From Gammaproteobacteria bacterium (GTDB taxonomy: Bacteria > Pseudomonadota > Gammaproteobacteria > DSM-16500): a stretch of 64,000 nt of DNA. This document shows positions 47,266 through 56,117 of this stretch, piece after piece (positions within the stretch are counted from its first letter, which is position 1; every line of letters starts with the position of its first letter). The stretch lies in the NCBI GenBank assembly GCA_021324305.1, contig JAJPJI010000034.1, positions 44,902-108,901 on the forward strand, written 5' to 3'. Below the pieces are notes generated by a model, which searched no databases, was not told the DNA's origin, and saw nothing but the letters and a program-made list of their open reading frames with translations. Both the position numbers and the translations under genes were made by a program.

Positions 47266-47718
47266 ATGAAAAAAATAACGGCTATTGTTGTAATGATATT
47301 ATTTCCCATGTTGATATGTCCGGCATTTGCGGCATCAGTTGCCACATTGCAGGAAAACAAGGAAGCAGTGATTGCATTTTACAACGCTGCGTTAAATCAG
47401 AAAGATTTCAATGCTGCAGAAAAATATCTGGGCGCAAGATATATCCAGCATAATCCTCTGGCGGCTGACGGGGCAGAAGGCTTAAAGGATTATATTCAAT
47501 TCCTGCGTGAGCGTTACCCTGATGCGCATAGTGAAATCAAGCGTGTATTTGCAGAAGGTGATTATGTCATCCTGCATGTGCATGCCATACGTGAGCCAGG
47601 CACCAGAGGAATGGCCATTGTTGATATATTCAGGCTTGATAACGGCAAGATTGTTGAGCACTGGGATGCAATCCAGGAAATTCCTGAAAAGTCAGCCAAT
47701 CCGAATGGAATGTTTTGA
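47266..47718 (+). CDS. Exported SnoaL/NTF2-like protein
   Basis: 150 residues from ATG 47266 with CGGAGAAC 9 bases upstream. Signal peptide KKITAIVVMILFPMLICPAFAA, then an NTF2-fold domain: LQENKEAVIAFYNAALNQKDF, YIQHNPLAADGAEG, and DIFRLDNGKIVEHWDAIQEIP. This matches the SnoaL-like polyketide-cyclase-related family; here probably an exported binding protein or isomerase of unknown substrate. Confidence 0.88.
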   Translation: MKKITAIVVMILFPMLICPAFAASVATLQENKEAVIAFYNAALNQKDFNAAEKYLGARYIQHNPLAADGAEGLKDYIQFLRERYPDAHSEIKRVFAEGDYVILHVHAIREPGTRGMAIVDIFRLDNGKIVEHWDAIQEIPEKSANPNGMF

Positions 47719-47869
47719 TCGGTTGCTGTAAAAAATGGCAATAGATGGCATAACGTGTTCTTATTCATCGATGAGAGCCATATTGATCGGCTCTCAATCG
47801 ATTTTCCTGAATGCATCAGATATCATATTCCTGTCGAGAAGATAGTAATAAATTGTTACGGAGAGAATC

Positions 47870-48451
47870 ATGATGATCAGGATGAGAAGAAAATTGCCGC
47901 TGTTGCTGGCCTTGTTGTATTTGTTACTGCCCATGATTTCTTTGGCTGCGGCGCCTGTATGGCAAATCATTCCAAGTGAAAGCAGTCTGACATTTACTGC
48001 CACGCAAAATGGTGCCCCGGTAACGGGTGAATTCAAGAAGTTTACCGCAACCATTAATTTTGATCCTGTCCAGCTGAGCGGGAATAATGTCAAGGTGGTG
48101 GTGGATGTGGGGTCGGTTTCAGATGCCTACAATCAACTGGCAGATACACTGAAAAGCGCTGACTGGTTTAATGTAATTAAATTTCCCCAGGCAGTTTTCA
48201 CTGCAAACAAGTTTACCAAAACAGGTGACAAATCGTATCAGGCCGATGGCATGCTGACGATACGTGATAAAACATTACCGGTTACATTGACGTTTACACA
48301 GGAAGAATATTCACAAAACAAAGCCAGAATCAAGGGAAGTACCACCATCAAGCGCACGGCGTTTGGAGTCGGCCAGGGAGAATGGGCTGATACGAGCGCG
48401 ATCAAGGATGATGTCCGCATCGATTTCACGATATCTGCCACCAGAAAGTAA
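47870..48451 (+). CDS. YceI-family periplasmic protein
   Basis: 193 residues with signal peptide ending ISLAAAP. Lipocalin-like beta barrel of the YceI family that binds long-chain isoprenoids: WQIIPSESSLTFTATQNGAPVTGEFKKFTATINFDP, DWFNVIKFPQAVF, DGMLTIRDKTLPVTL and FGVGQGEW. GGAGAG ahead of the ATG. Next to other exported small proteins but no operon spacing (about 150 bases on each side). Confidence 0.95.
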   Translation: MMIRMRRKLPLLLALLYLLLPMISLAAAPVWQIIPSESSLTFTATQNGAPVTGEFKKFTATINFDPVQLSGNNVKVVVDVGSVSDAYNQLADTLKSADWFNVIKFPQAVFTANKFTKTGDKSYQADGMLTIRDKTLPVTLTFTQEEYSQNKARIKGSTTIKRTAFGVGQGEWADTSAIKDDVRIDFTISATRK

Positions 48452-48601
48452 ACCTGTTCATCGTTTGTTTTTCCTCTTTCTGGCGGCTCTCGCTTCATCG
48501 GATGCCGCTATATTTTTTATGCAAACTTTAGTAACTTATGCTCTTTTTGCGATAACGACCTGGTGAGGCTTGTCTGTCATCAGCATTCTTTTGGAGGCAG
48601 G

Positions 48602-49951
48602 ATGAAAAAAATAGTATCTGTCATATTACTTGCGTGTCTTTTCGTCTATGGGGCTGTTGCTTTTGCAGACAGAGTGGCCATTATTGGCGGAGGAGCGTCC
48701 GGTCTGGTAACAGCATGGCTTATTGAGCAAAACCATGATGTCACTTTATATGAGGCGCAAGACCGTTTAGGCGGGCATGCGAATTCGATCGAAGTCAATG
48801 TGGATGGTTCACCGGTTGTCATCGAAGCAGGAGCGGAGTTTTTTAATGAAGCATTTTATCCTCACTTCATGAGGCTCCTCAGATATTTTAATATTCCACT
48901 CAGACCATTTACGCTGGTGTCAACCTTTTACACGACCGATGGTAAGGATGTGATCATATTGCCTCCCTATCATGACGGCACAATTGAGTGGAAGTCACTG
49001 ACACCGGGCAATCTGTACCGTTCAGTCCAGCTGAAAATTGTGATTGATAGTGGTCGCAAGCTCCTTGAAACACATGATACCACTCCAACCCTGCAGCAGT
49101 TTGTTGACACGCTGACCATCAGCAAGGGGTTCAAGACATCATTCCTTTATCCGCTGCTTGCGGCAGCCTGGGGAGTGAGTCCGAATGATGTCCAGGATGC
49201 CGCTGCCTATAACACGCTCAAATACATAGTGGAAGGCAACGATGTCAAGGGATATCAGTGGTATGAGGTGACTGGCGGATTAAAGAAATATATTGAAGCA
49301 GTCAGGGATTCACTTCAGAAAACTGAAATCAGGCTTAATGCCCGTGTGAAACAGATAGGCAAAAACAATGGCCATTATACTGTCTGGGCGGAAGATGGAA
49401 GTGTGAAGGAGTTTGATCATGTTGTTTTTGCCACGGATGCCAGTGTCGCGAGTTACTTGCTCGGCACCATGCCTGAGACGGCAGATCTTTCGGCTCTCCT
49501 TGGCAAAATCAGATATTATGATACTAAAATTGCAATCCATGGGGATGCGCGGTTTATGCCGCCAAACAAGAATGACTGGAGAGTGGTGAATGTCCGCTAT
49601 GATGGGACACATTCCGCGACTACCATGTACAAGCAATGGAAATCCAAAACACCCATATTCAAGACCTGGCTTACTTATGACGTGCGGCCGTCCAAAGATA
49701 CCGGCAGCGCATTGCCCGGCAACCTGTACGCACTGATCAACTATAAACACCCAATGACTGATCATTATTATTTTGAAGTGCAAAAGGCAGTTGAACAATT
49801 GCAGGGTAATAATAATCTCTGGTTTGCAGGAATGTGGACGTATGACAATGATTCGCATGAGAGTGCAATTATTTCCGCAATCAAAGTCGCTGAACGTCTG
49901 GCGCCTGATTCCGGACACTTGAAGATTTTGCAAAATCAGGTATTCAGATAA
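48602..49951 (+). CDS. Exported FAD-dependent amine-oxidase-like oxidoreductase
   Basis: 449 residues from ATG 48602 (TTGGAGGCAGG upstream). Signal peptide-like start KKIVSVILLACLFVYGAVAFA directly precedes the dinucleotide motif RVAIIGGGASGLVTAWLIEQNHDVTLYEAQDRLGGHA, so FAD binding occurs outside the cytoplasm or the segment is an anchor. AGAEFFNE and the C-terminal WFAGMWTYDND complete the flavin monoamine-oxidase fold. Substrate unknown; relatives act on lipids, carotenoids or amines. Confidence 0.87.
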   Translation: MKKIVSVILLACLFVYGAVAFADRVAIIGGGASGLVTAWLIEQNHDVTLYEAQDRLGGHANSIEVNVDGSPVVIEAGAEFFNEAFYPHFMRLLRYFNIPLRPFTLVSTFYTTDGKDVIILPPYHDGTIEWKSLTPGNLYRSVQLKIVIDSGRKLLETHDTTPTLQQFVDTLTISKGFKTSFLYPLLAAAWGVSPNDVQDAAAYNTLKYIVEGNDVKGYQWYEVTGGLKKYIEAVRDSLQKTEIRLNARVKQIGKNNGHYTVWAEDGSVKEFDHVVFATDASVASYLLGTMPETADLSALLGKIRYYDTKIAIHGDARFMPPNKNDWRVVNVRYDGTHSATTMYKQWKSKTPIFKTWLTYDVRPSKDTGSALPGNLYALINYKHPMTDHYYFEVQKAVEQLQGNNNLWFAGMWTYDNDSHESAIISAIKVAERLAPDSGHLKILQNQVFR

Positions 49952-49982
49952 ATATATTCACGAAGGAAACGATTTTTAATCG

Positions 49983-50258
49983 TTGAACGAAGTCAATGGT
50001 ATTCTATTAAAAAATGGATGGATGATTGCATGGATAGGGTGGCTGATACAAAATGACATTAATGGAAATTTAACTTTGGGCGCAGAGGTTTTTACTCAGG
50101 GTGACGATAGTGTCAATAGTCACTCATTTACGATGATAAATGCTGGTGGTATTTATAACCTCAGTAAGCAATTTAGTGTATTATTTTCAGCAGGCCATTC
50201 AATTATCGGAGCAAACCATATCATTGGATATTTAAGTCTTTATTGGACAGACCCCTGA
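49983..50258 (+). pseudogene. Remnant of an outer-membrane transporter (C-terminal beta strands)
   Basis: The 91-codon frame begins with a TTG and no ribosome-binding site. Its translation matches only the C-terminal third of the outer-membrane meta-pathway-type transporter family: NLTLGAEVFTQGDDSV, MINAGGIYNLSKQFSVLFSAGHSII and a terminal aromatic (YWTDP). No signal peptide or N-terminal barrel is present, and the upstream 30 bases belong to the preceding oxidoreductase's end. I read it as a deletion remnant. Confidence 0.7.
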
Positions 50259-50289
50259 ATACACAATGGAACTAACGGGAGGACACACC

Positions 50290-50763
50290 ATGAAAAGATT
50301 GTTTATGACGTTGGCTGTTTTGTTCACGGTTGATGCGTCTGCTCAAGCTGATATGGCAAGTTCCGCAAATGCGATTTCAAAACATTATGCCGCGCTGCCG
50401 TCCACGTATGACTTCGATGCCGTTCCGCAGGAACAATTGTCTGACAAAATTATTCGTCAGTACGTGATGGGTGCGCAATCCATGCTGGTTAAATGGACCT
50501 TGAAAAAGGGGGCAGTGATCGCGCTGCATTTTCATCCAAATGAACAAATTACCTGGATTACCAAGGGTACGGTCAGGGTGAATTCACAAGGAAAGGAATT
50601 TACGGTTAAAGCCGGGCAGGTATTTATCATTCCACCCTATGTTCCGCATGAATTCCATGCGCTCGAAGATACAATTGATATCGATTATTTTACACCGGTA
50701 AGAAATGACTGGCTCACAGGCGACTCTCCTGCCTATATTCAGCAATCGGTCAAGAAAAAATAA
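50290..50763 (+). CDS. Exported cupin protein
   Basis: 157 residues from ATG 50290, with GGGAGGA 6 bases upstream. Signal peptide KRLFMTLAVLFTVDASAQA. Single cupin barrel: LHFHPNEQITWITKGTVRV supplies the HxHx4E metal motif and GQVFIIPPYVPHEFHALED the second histidine. Probably a small periplasmic metal-dependent enzyme or binding protein. Convergent with the DUF6314 gene (2 bases between stops). Confidence 0.88.
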   Translation: MKRLFMTLAVLFTVDASAQADMASSANAISKHYAALPSTYDFDAVPQEQLSDKIIRQYVMGAQSMLVKWTLKKGAVIALHFHPNEQITWITKGTVRVNSQGKEFTVKAGQVFIIPPYVPHEFHALEDTIDIDYFTPVRNDWLTGDSPAYIQQSVKKK

Positions 50764-50765
50764 AG

Positions 50766-51230
50766 CTAGGGTTTGCGCACATAATGTGTTTCGATGAAGT
50801 AATTCTTTGCCGGGCCGTTGACCTGATAACGGAGCGTGAATTCATTGAAGCAGATAAATGTGTATTTCGCTTCGTAGGTATCCTTGAGACATAAATGTCT
50901 TCCGGTGGCATACCGGCATTGATGATCAATGAATACCGGCATGAGCGTGTAAAATAACCGCGGTGCTGAATTATTCTCCACGAAATATACTGATATCTGG
51001 TTGTTTTGGCAGGAATATAAATATTCACGAAAAATGCGGTATTGTTTCTCGGTTTGTGATTGATAAATTCCCTCTTCCCTATAAAGCAAGTTGCCGCTGG
51101 ATTGCATGTTGAAAGCTGCATTCCCATCCGCCTGCCCCTGATTTTCAATGATGCGCTCAAATTTCCACTGACCTGCCAGTGAATTGAAGAGCCCGGACAA
51201 AGAGTCTGAATCTGTTGAGCGTCGGTTCAT
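50766..51230 (-). CDS. DUF6314 family protein
   Basis: 154 residues. Pattern LAGQWKFERIIENQG ... REEGIYQ ... YREYLY-like, HLCLKDTYEAKYTFICFNEFTLRYQVNGPAKNYFIETHYVR is the DUF6314 layout (calycin-like beta barrel, function unknown). AGG 6 bases before the ATG. The alternative frame 50750-51160 has no such pattern and is a shadow. Confidence 0.85.
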   Translation of the reverse strand: MNRRSTDSDSLSGLFNSLAGQWKFERIIENQGQADGNAAFNMQSSGNLLYREEGIYQSQTEKQYRIFREYLYSCQNNQISVYFVENNSAPRLFYTLMPVFIDHQCRYATGRHLCLKDTYEAKYTFICFNEFTLRYQVNGPAKNYFIETHYVRKP

Positions 51231-51326
51231 ACATAACCTGTTTGATAGCCGTATATCGGTGTCTAGCTATTGTATGGATCATATTTTTGCACGCAAGCGC
51301 GATGGTGTCCTGCTTGCTCAGGATCC

Positions 51327-51348
51327 CTTAATTTTACTGCTGTATTAT
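51327..51348 (+). promoter_or_regulatory. Half PmrA-like box with -10 element
   Basis: CTTAATTTT (51327-51335) with a -10-like TATTAT 10 bases after CTTAAT (51343-51348). The second half site, 11 bases upstream, is poor (GCTCAG), so this is a weak candidate. Confidence 0.35.
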
Positions 51349-51419
51349 ATTTGAGCAAACAAGAAATACAAATAAAATTTACTATATAAACAAAAACATA
51401 AACCGAGGCTGGTGGTTGC

Positions 51420-53009
51420 ATGATAATTTATCTAGCAGACGATAATAATTCTCAGGCTAATGTAAGAGGAATATGCGCCCAATATCCACGCGAACGGGCA
51501 ATTGACTTTTATGATGTTGAAGAAGCAATTGTCGAGAATGATTTTAGTGAATTGGATTCGCAAACACCAACACGCATCAGTTATGTGGCGCATGGTTATG
51601 CCAAAGATGGAATCATGCTGATTGGCAGTTATGATGACAGTAAAAATGTCTATGATGTGAAAAATTTTGCTGCAAAAGTCATCAAGCAATTGAGGTTGGC
51701 GGCGAAGGCGAATCCTGCTATCAAAAAATCACTCACGCATATTGACCTGATTGCGTGTGATCTTGGAGTTGTTGATAAACACGGCAAAAGTTTTGCTTTT
51801 TACTTTGCAAAAGAATTATTGAAACTTCAGGAGGAAGGATTCAATCAGATTGAGGTGAGAGCATTTACCAATCTTCTTCTGGAAAACCCCTTTCCCATTT
51901 ATAGTATGACCGTATCCTGTTTGCAGGAAACATTTACTGTGGGTGTGTATAGAAGTAAGCAGGATTATGAAGTTCTGGAATATGGGATTAAAAAATATAA
52001 TGAATGTGTGCAGAAGAAAGGAGAGCTGGAAATAAAGCTGAATGCCATTCTCTCTGCTTTGGCAGACATGAAAATCGAATATGAGCAGCTGGATGCAAAA
52101 ATCACAGAGACGGAATCGCGAAAAATCGAGCTCATGGAAAAATCAGTCCTGCTTGAAAGCGAATTAAAAAATCTGGATGAAAAAATCAACGCAATCAGAC
52201 AAAAAATGCAGTCTATGTCGGAATCATTCGATGCAATCAGGCTTGAATTGAATAATATCAGTCAGCGAAAAATGAAAATGAGTGCTGAATATGCATCAGC
52301 AGTTCAGTCAATAAGCGATTTGATCGAAGAAAGAAAACGGATTGCCAAGCGGGAAATGCAGAATTTGTCATCTCAGGACAGTGATGTCAAGGATGATGAT
52401 CTGGGAGGATCCCTCAAGGTTGAATTTCGTAAAATTGAAATGGTGAAAGAATATTCGGCAGCGTTGGCCAGTAAAAAAAGTCTGGAAGAGGAAAAAATCA
52501 GTATCCTCGAGAGAGAAATTGAATTAAATAAGCAGGCGGCACAACTACAGAATGAAGCTGTTTTTGTCAAAGAAAAATTGGCATCTATTCTGGAGGCGCA
52601 GGAAAAAGTCAGTCAGGAAAAGGAATTGCTTGCTGAGCAGTATAAAGCGGTTAAGAGTGATCTTGATCAAGACACGCAAACCATGCAAGATATTGAATGC
52701 AAGGCCAGGGTATTGTGCGAGCAGAGGACCAATATCAGAAATATAATAAAAGACATGGATGAGGGAATAGAAGAGCTTGATATAGTCTATGGAGATTGTG
52801 CTGAAGTCTTGTTTACCAATGTCGCTGACATCCGGGGGGAGCTGGATAAATATGCAGAATGCAATTTCACCCAGCAGGCCGTCGGCAAGCAAAAACCGGT
52901 TGCTTCATTGGTGGCTAAATTTGGTGTGGTTCAGTTTGTGTCCAGCAGCTCAGGTGTCAAGGCAACTGAAGCTGTGCAAAACGATAATCAAAACAGGAGT
53001 CTCTTTTAA
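51420..53009 (+). CDS. Candidate effector: clan CD (caspase/C80-like) protease domain plus coiled coil
   Basis: 529 residues, no signal peptide. Residues 1-190 have the clan CD layout: a hydrophobic strand ending in His-Gly (ISYVAHG, His58) and one ending in Ala-Cys (IDLIACD, Cys113), the dyad pattern shared by caspases, gingipains and the MARTX C80 autoprocessing domain. Residues 195-475 are a long heptad-rich coiled coil rich in Glu/Lys/Leu. The last 55 residues are loose and end in a hydrophobic pair (SLF). The combination suggests a host-directed or self-processing protease. The half PmrA box and the neighbour at 53144, 134 bases on, fit an effector locus. Activity is inference. Confidence 0.7.
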   Translation: MIIYLADDNNSQANVRGICAQYPRERAIDFYDVEEAIVENDFSELDSQTPTRISYVAHGYAKDGIMLIGSYDDSKNVYDVKNFAAKVIKQLRLAAKANPAIKKSLTHIDLIACDLGVVDKHGKSFAFYFAKELLKLQEEGFNQIEVRAFTNLLLENPFPIYSMTVSCLQETFTVGVYRSKQDYEVLEYGIKKYNECVQKKGELEIKLNAILSALADMKIEYEQLDAKITETESRKIELMEKSVLLESELKNLDEKINAIRQKMQSMSESFDAIRLELNNISQRKMKMSAEYASAVQSISDLIEERKRIAKREMQNLSSQDSDVKDDDLGGSLKVEFRKIEMVKEYSAALASKKSLEEEKISILEREIELNKQAAQLQNEAVFVKEKLASILEAQEKVSQEKELLAEQYKAVKSDLDQDTQTMQDIECKARVLCEQRTNIRNIIKDMDEGIEELDIVYGDCAEVLFTNVADIRGELDKYAECNFTQQAVGKQKPVASLVAKFGVVQFVSSSSGVKATEAVQNDNQNRSLF

Positions 53010-53066
53010 ATCGGGCGGCAACGGATGGCGGCCGCTGGCTTACCTTGAAATTGCGGGATCTGCGCA

Positions 53067-53099
53067 AATAAGAAAATCTTAATCTCGGCATGCTAACAT
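53067..53099 (+). promoter_or_regulatory. Weak PmrA-like box with -10 element
   Basis: AATAAG-AAAAT-CTTAAT at 53067-53083 (second half perfect, first half two mismatches). TAACAT follows at 10 bases (53094-53099), the same spacing as in the better boxes. Confidence 0.35.
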
Positions 53100-53143
53100 T
53101 CTGCGCCCGAACGCGACTGAATTAATTGCTGAGAGATGGTGCC

Positions 53144-54472
53144 ATGCAGAGTCACGCCAAAGAAATCCTTGATTTCAAGAGTCTTCTTTATATCAATAAG
53201 GTTGCCTTGCCTCTGTTGGAAGAGGCTGTCACCCTGTTTGGAAATGAATATGCGGAATCAGACCGGCCGTTATTTCTTTTGATTGCATTGCATGTGAATG
53301 ACAATGCCATTCTGGCCAATCTGCATGCCAATGGACAATTATCTCTTTTGGTTGATGTCATGAAATTATGGCAGGATGTCGGCTTTATCAAGAGCGCTCT
53401 CATTAAACTATCCAGCGAGTTACTGGGAGCGGACAAAAAGAAAAGCAAGCGCGATTTTTTTCTTGGCTTTGCCAGAAATGAAAAATTACTGGAGATGGAT
53501 AGCGAAGGAAATGTTATTGTGGATTGGCCGCAGGGAGAGCGCACGAAGCAGTTACCCGTGCCAGCTTCGCTTCCGTATGCTGTCGCCATACTTGAACCTG
53601 CTGCCTACTTGAGTTTGGCCAGGGCTGGATTGATTCCTGTTGAATGGGATTGGTATAACTTCGGTCATGGCCGTTATGCTCACTGGATACAGCTCTATAT
53701 TTTGTCACAGGCAATTCAGCAAGGAAAAATAAGCAATCCACTCTTACAGGATACGGATTCACCGTTGAAAGTATTGCTCCAGGTAATCACCGGCACGGAA
53801 TTGTTACGGAACGATTTAAAAGAATCCAGTACCTGGGATTTGTTAATGGATAATTACTTTTTTTATACCAGCGATCTTTTATCAAAGATGGATAAGTTAT
53901 TGAAGTCATCTTCTCAGGACAGTGTCAGTCAACGTCTACAGAATCTTGGTATGCCTGGCTTGATTGAGCGGTTCTTTAGCAAGGATAATTTGATCCATGA
54001 ATTTCACGGCAAGATCAATTTGATCATGCTTGAGGAAATGCCTGAGCTGGCAGCAAAAATTCTGGTTTCGCCGGTCAAGCATGATTTCAGGCAGGGCAGA
54101 GACTGGAATGATGCCATGGTTGCAGGTCATTTGAAACATTATGTTGCTCAAGTTGTTTCTTATTATGGCGATCAGTGGTGCAATCCAAAACCGTCATCAT
54201 CAAGGCATTCCTTTTTCTGCATCAGTCATCCTGAGGACAAGCAATCTGATGTCAATTATGATCTGGAACGTTTGGGTACGTTTTATAAGAATGATCTGTT
54301 GTTATTCAAATGCTCCAGTCCTGATGACAAACAGGCGGCCGCTCAGAAAAGCGATATAGTCAAGGTCTATGTAAGCAAGGATCGCTACCGGGATGAAGAA
54401 ATTACCGGTGAAACCACAAAAGGTGAAACACCGTTTCCTTGCTACAAGCGAGGGTCAAATACGAATAACTGA
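53144..54472 (+). CDS. Candidate effector of unknown fold (442 aa)
   Basis: ATG at 53144 with GAGAG about 9 bases upstream; the frame is open to a TTG at 53126. No signal peptide, largely helical, no recognised domain. Residues 130-190 (VDWPQGERTKQLPVPASLPYAVAILEPAAYLSLA) form a denser hydrophobic block. The tail is Glu/Lys/Thr-rich (YRDEEITGETTKGETPF), like the acidic C-terminal segments of Dot/Icm substrates. It follows the caspase-like gene by 134 bases and has its own weak PmrA-like promoter. Function unknown. Confidence 0.65.
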   Translation: MQSHAKEILDFKSLLYINKVALPLLEEAVTLFGNEYAESDRPLFLLIALHVNDNAILANLHANGQLSLLVDVMKLWQDVGFIKSALIKLSSELLGADKKKSKRDFFLGFARNEKLLEMDSEGNVIVDWPQGERTKQLPVPASLPYAVAILEPAAYLSLARAGLIPVEWDWYNFGHGRYAHWIQLYILSQAIQQGKISNPLLQDTDSPLKVLLQVITGTELLRNDLKESSTWDLLMDNYFFYTSDLLSKMDKLLKSSSQDSVSQRLQNLGMPGLIERFFSKDNLIHEFHGKINLIMLEEMPELAAKILVSPVKHDFRQGRDWNDAMVAGHLKHYVAQVVSYYGDQWCNPKPSSSRHSFFCISHPEDKQSDVNYDLERLGTFYKNDLLLFKCSSPDDKQAAAQKSDIVKVYVSKDRYRDEEITGETTKGETPFPCYKRGSNTNN

Positions 54473-54562
54473 AATAATATCTGAATTGGGTAGGCCCAGG
54501 TGCTGTGCTAGCCTGGGCGAGTCATCTCATGCATGAAAACACGATTACTGTCTTGTATGTCT

Positions 54563-55978
54563 CTATCCTGCATTGTTTCTGAAATCAAATAAACCCGCTA
54601 CGGGGAAATGATCCGACAAGTCAAATTTGGACCACATTTTTTCATTCTCCAAATCACGCAGAATAAACACGCGGTTAAATGCCTTGCCCGGTTTGGAATG
54701 CAGATTGCTATAAAATAGGTAATCAATCCGGCCGCGGTTTTTGCTGACAGACATGGTATTGACCATTCCGTCATCTGAATAAGTGTAGCCAGTATTTTCA
54801 ATCAGGCTGACATTCAGGATTCCCTGCAGGTTTTCCAGTTCTTTGTCGAACTGGTTAATATTAAAATCACCGCCAAGCAAGAGCGGTTCAGCCGCGGGAA
54901 TGGACAGTGTATCGATGAACAAGGCCAGCTCTTGCAATTGTTTCGCGCGGACATTGGCGTTTTCAGCAGGGTCGCCTGCTTGCAGATGCGTGCCAATCAC
55001 GTGATATATTTTATTGTTTTTATCAATTCGCGCGTAAACAGCGCCTTTTGACGCCAGGGCGTCCAGCCCTGATCCTGCCTGGTAAACGATCTGGTTTTCG
55101 GATTGTATGGGCCATTTGCTGAATATCATTGTTCCGCCGGTCAGTATTTTGGAGCCATCCTGGCCAACCACGTTGGTATGGTAGGGGTAATTCTTTGACA
55201 TGGACTGGATCATGGAATTTCGCAAGTCACGGTCGAATAATTCCTCCATGATCACGACATCGTATTGGGCAATTTTCGCCGGGATGTCTGCAGCGCGAAT
55301 GCCTGGCTGATTAAGATCGTCAACAGCGCCTGCATAAAACGGCATTAATTGTGTGTTATAGGTGAGCAGACTGAGAGACTGGTTTGAGGCGTCATCCATG
55401 CGTGTCTGGTCGGGTTTGTCGACAACGAACTGGTAATTGTTAAATACATGCCCGGCAGGTAACCAGTTTCTCGCGTAAATCCGATATTCTCCTCCCCACA
55501 TCCTTGCAGGAAATTGCTCCAGTCCTTTGTTATCCAAGATCGATTTTGATTGTTGGCCAGGCAGTGCAAGTTCAACTTTTACTTCTGAACCAAATACCTG
55601 CTTGCCTTTTTCATCGAACTGGATACGTACGTGTTCATTTGTGCCGTTGCCGCCAGCTGCGTTCACAATGAAGCGGTAATGCTTGTCTGTTTTGATGTCG
55701 GCATTGCGGCTAAACCAGAGTATTTGTCTGGTTTCATAAGGTTGTAATGTCGCTGATCCACCTTCCCAATCCTTGCCCTGGGCAAATTCTGTATCATCTG
55801 TTTCAAGCGTAGTCTGAACAGTGATATTGTCGCTGGTGTTGTTCGTGACCAGCACATAGCTGTACCCGAAAGCTGGTGCTGCCATGCTTTTTGACGTCAA
55901 TATATCAGGTTTGGCGGCGGCCATGGTCAATGAGGCCAGAAAGATGGATAAGGTAGGAATCATCACTTTTTTGAACAT
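54563..55978 (-). CDS. Secreted neutral sphingomyelinase (phospholipase C-type)
   Basis: 471 residues, ATG 55978 with GAGGTG 4 bases upstream; signal peptide FKKVMIPTLSIFLASLTMAAA. An N-terminal 200-residue beta-rich region precedes a DNase I-fold catalytic domain: LSLLTYNTQLMPF (Asn), VVIMEELFDRDLR (metal Glu), VIGTHLQAGDPAENANVRAKQL, LLLGGDFNINQFD and DLSDHFPVAGLF (catalytic Asp-His). These fit bacterial sphingomyelinase C rather than exonuclease III. It would release ceramide and phosphocholine, feeding the ceramidase at 32309. Convergent with the unknown gene at 53144. Confidence 0.88.
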   Translation of the reverse strand: MFKKVMIPTLSIFLASLTMAAAKPDILTSKSMAAPAFGYSYVLVTNNTSDNITVQTTLETDDTEFAQGKDWEGGSATLQPYETRQILWFSRNADIKTDKHYRFIVNAAGGNGTNEHVRIQFDEKGKQVFGSEVKVELALPGQQSKSILDNKGLEQFPARMWGGEYRIYARNWLPAGHVFNNYQFVVDKPDQTRMDDASNQSLSLLTYNTQLMPFYAGAVDDLNQPGIRAADIPAKIAQYDVVIMEELFDRDLRNSMIQSMSKNYPYHTNVVGQDGSKILTGGTMIFSKWPIQSENQIVYQAGSGLDALASKGAVYARIDKNNKIYHVIGTHLQAGDPAENANVRAKQLQELALFIDTLSIPAAEPLLLGGDFNINQFDKELENLQGILNVSLIENTGYTYSDDGMVNTMSVSKNRGRIDYLFYSNLHSKPGKAFNRVFILRDLENEKMWSKFDLSDHFPVAGLFDFRNNAG

Positions 55979-56033
55979 GAAGCACCTCTAAGTCAATGTA
56001 TTAACGTGTATTGTGGTTTCCAGGCTGCAGGAC

Positions 56034-56075
56034 TCTAAGATAGTCTTAATCAAATTATTTAAAGATTAATATAAT
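56034..56075 (+). promoter_or_regulatory. Possible PmrA-like box and -10 element
   Basis: TCTAAG-ATAGT-CTTAAT at 56034-56050 (one mismatch). A good TATAAT is at 56070-56075, but 19 bases from the box rather than 10-11. The gap is shared with the divergent sphingomyelinase. Confidence 0.3.
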
Positions 56076-56117
56076 ATGGGCATTACAGAAAAATGGCTAT
56101 CAAAACGAGGTTTGGAA

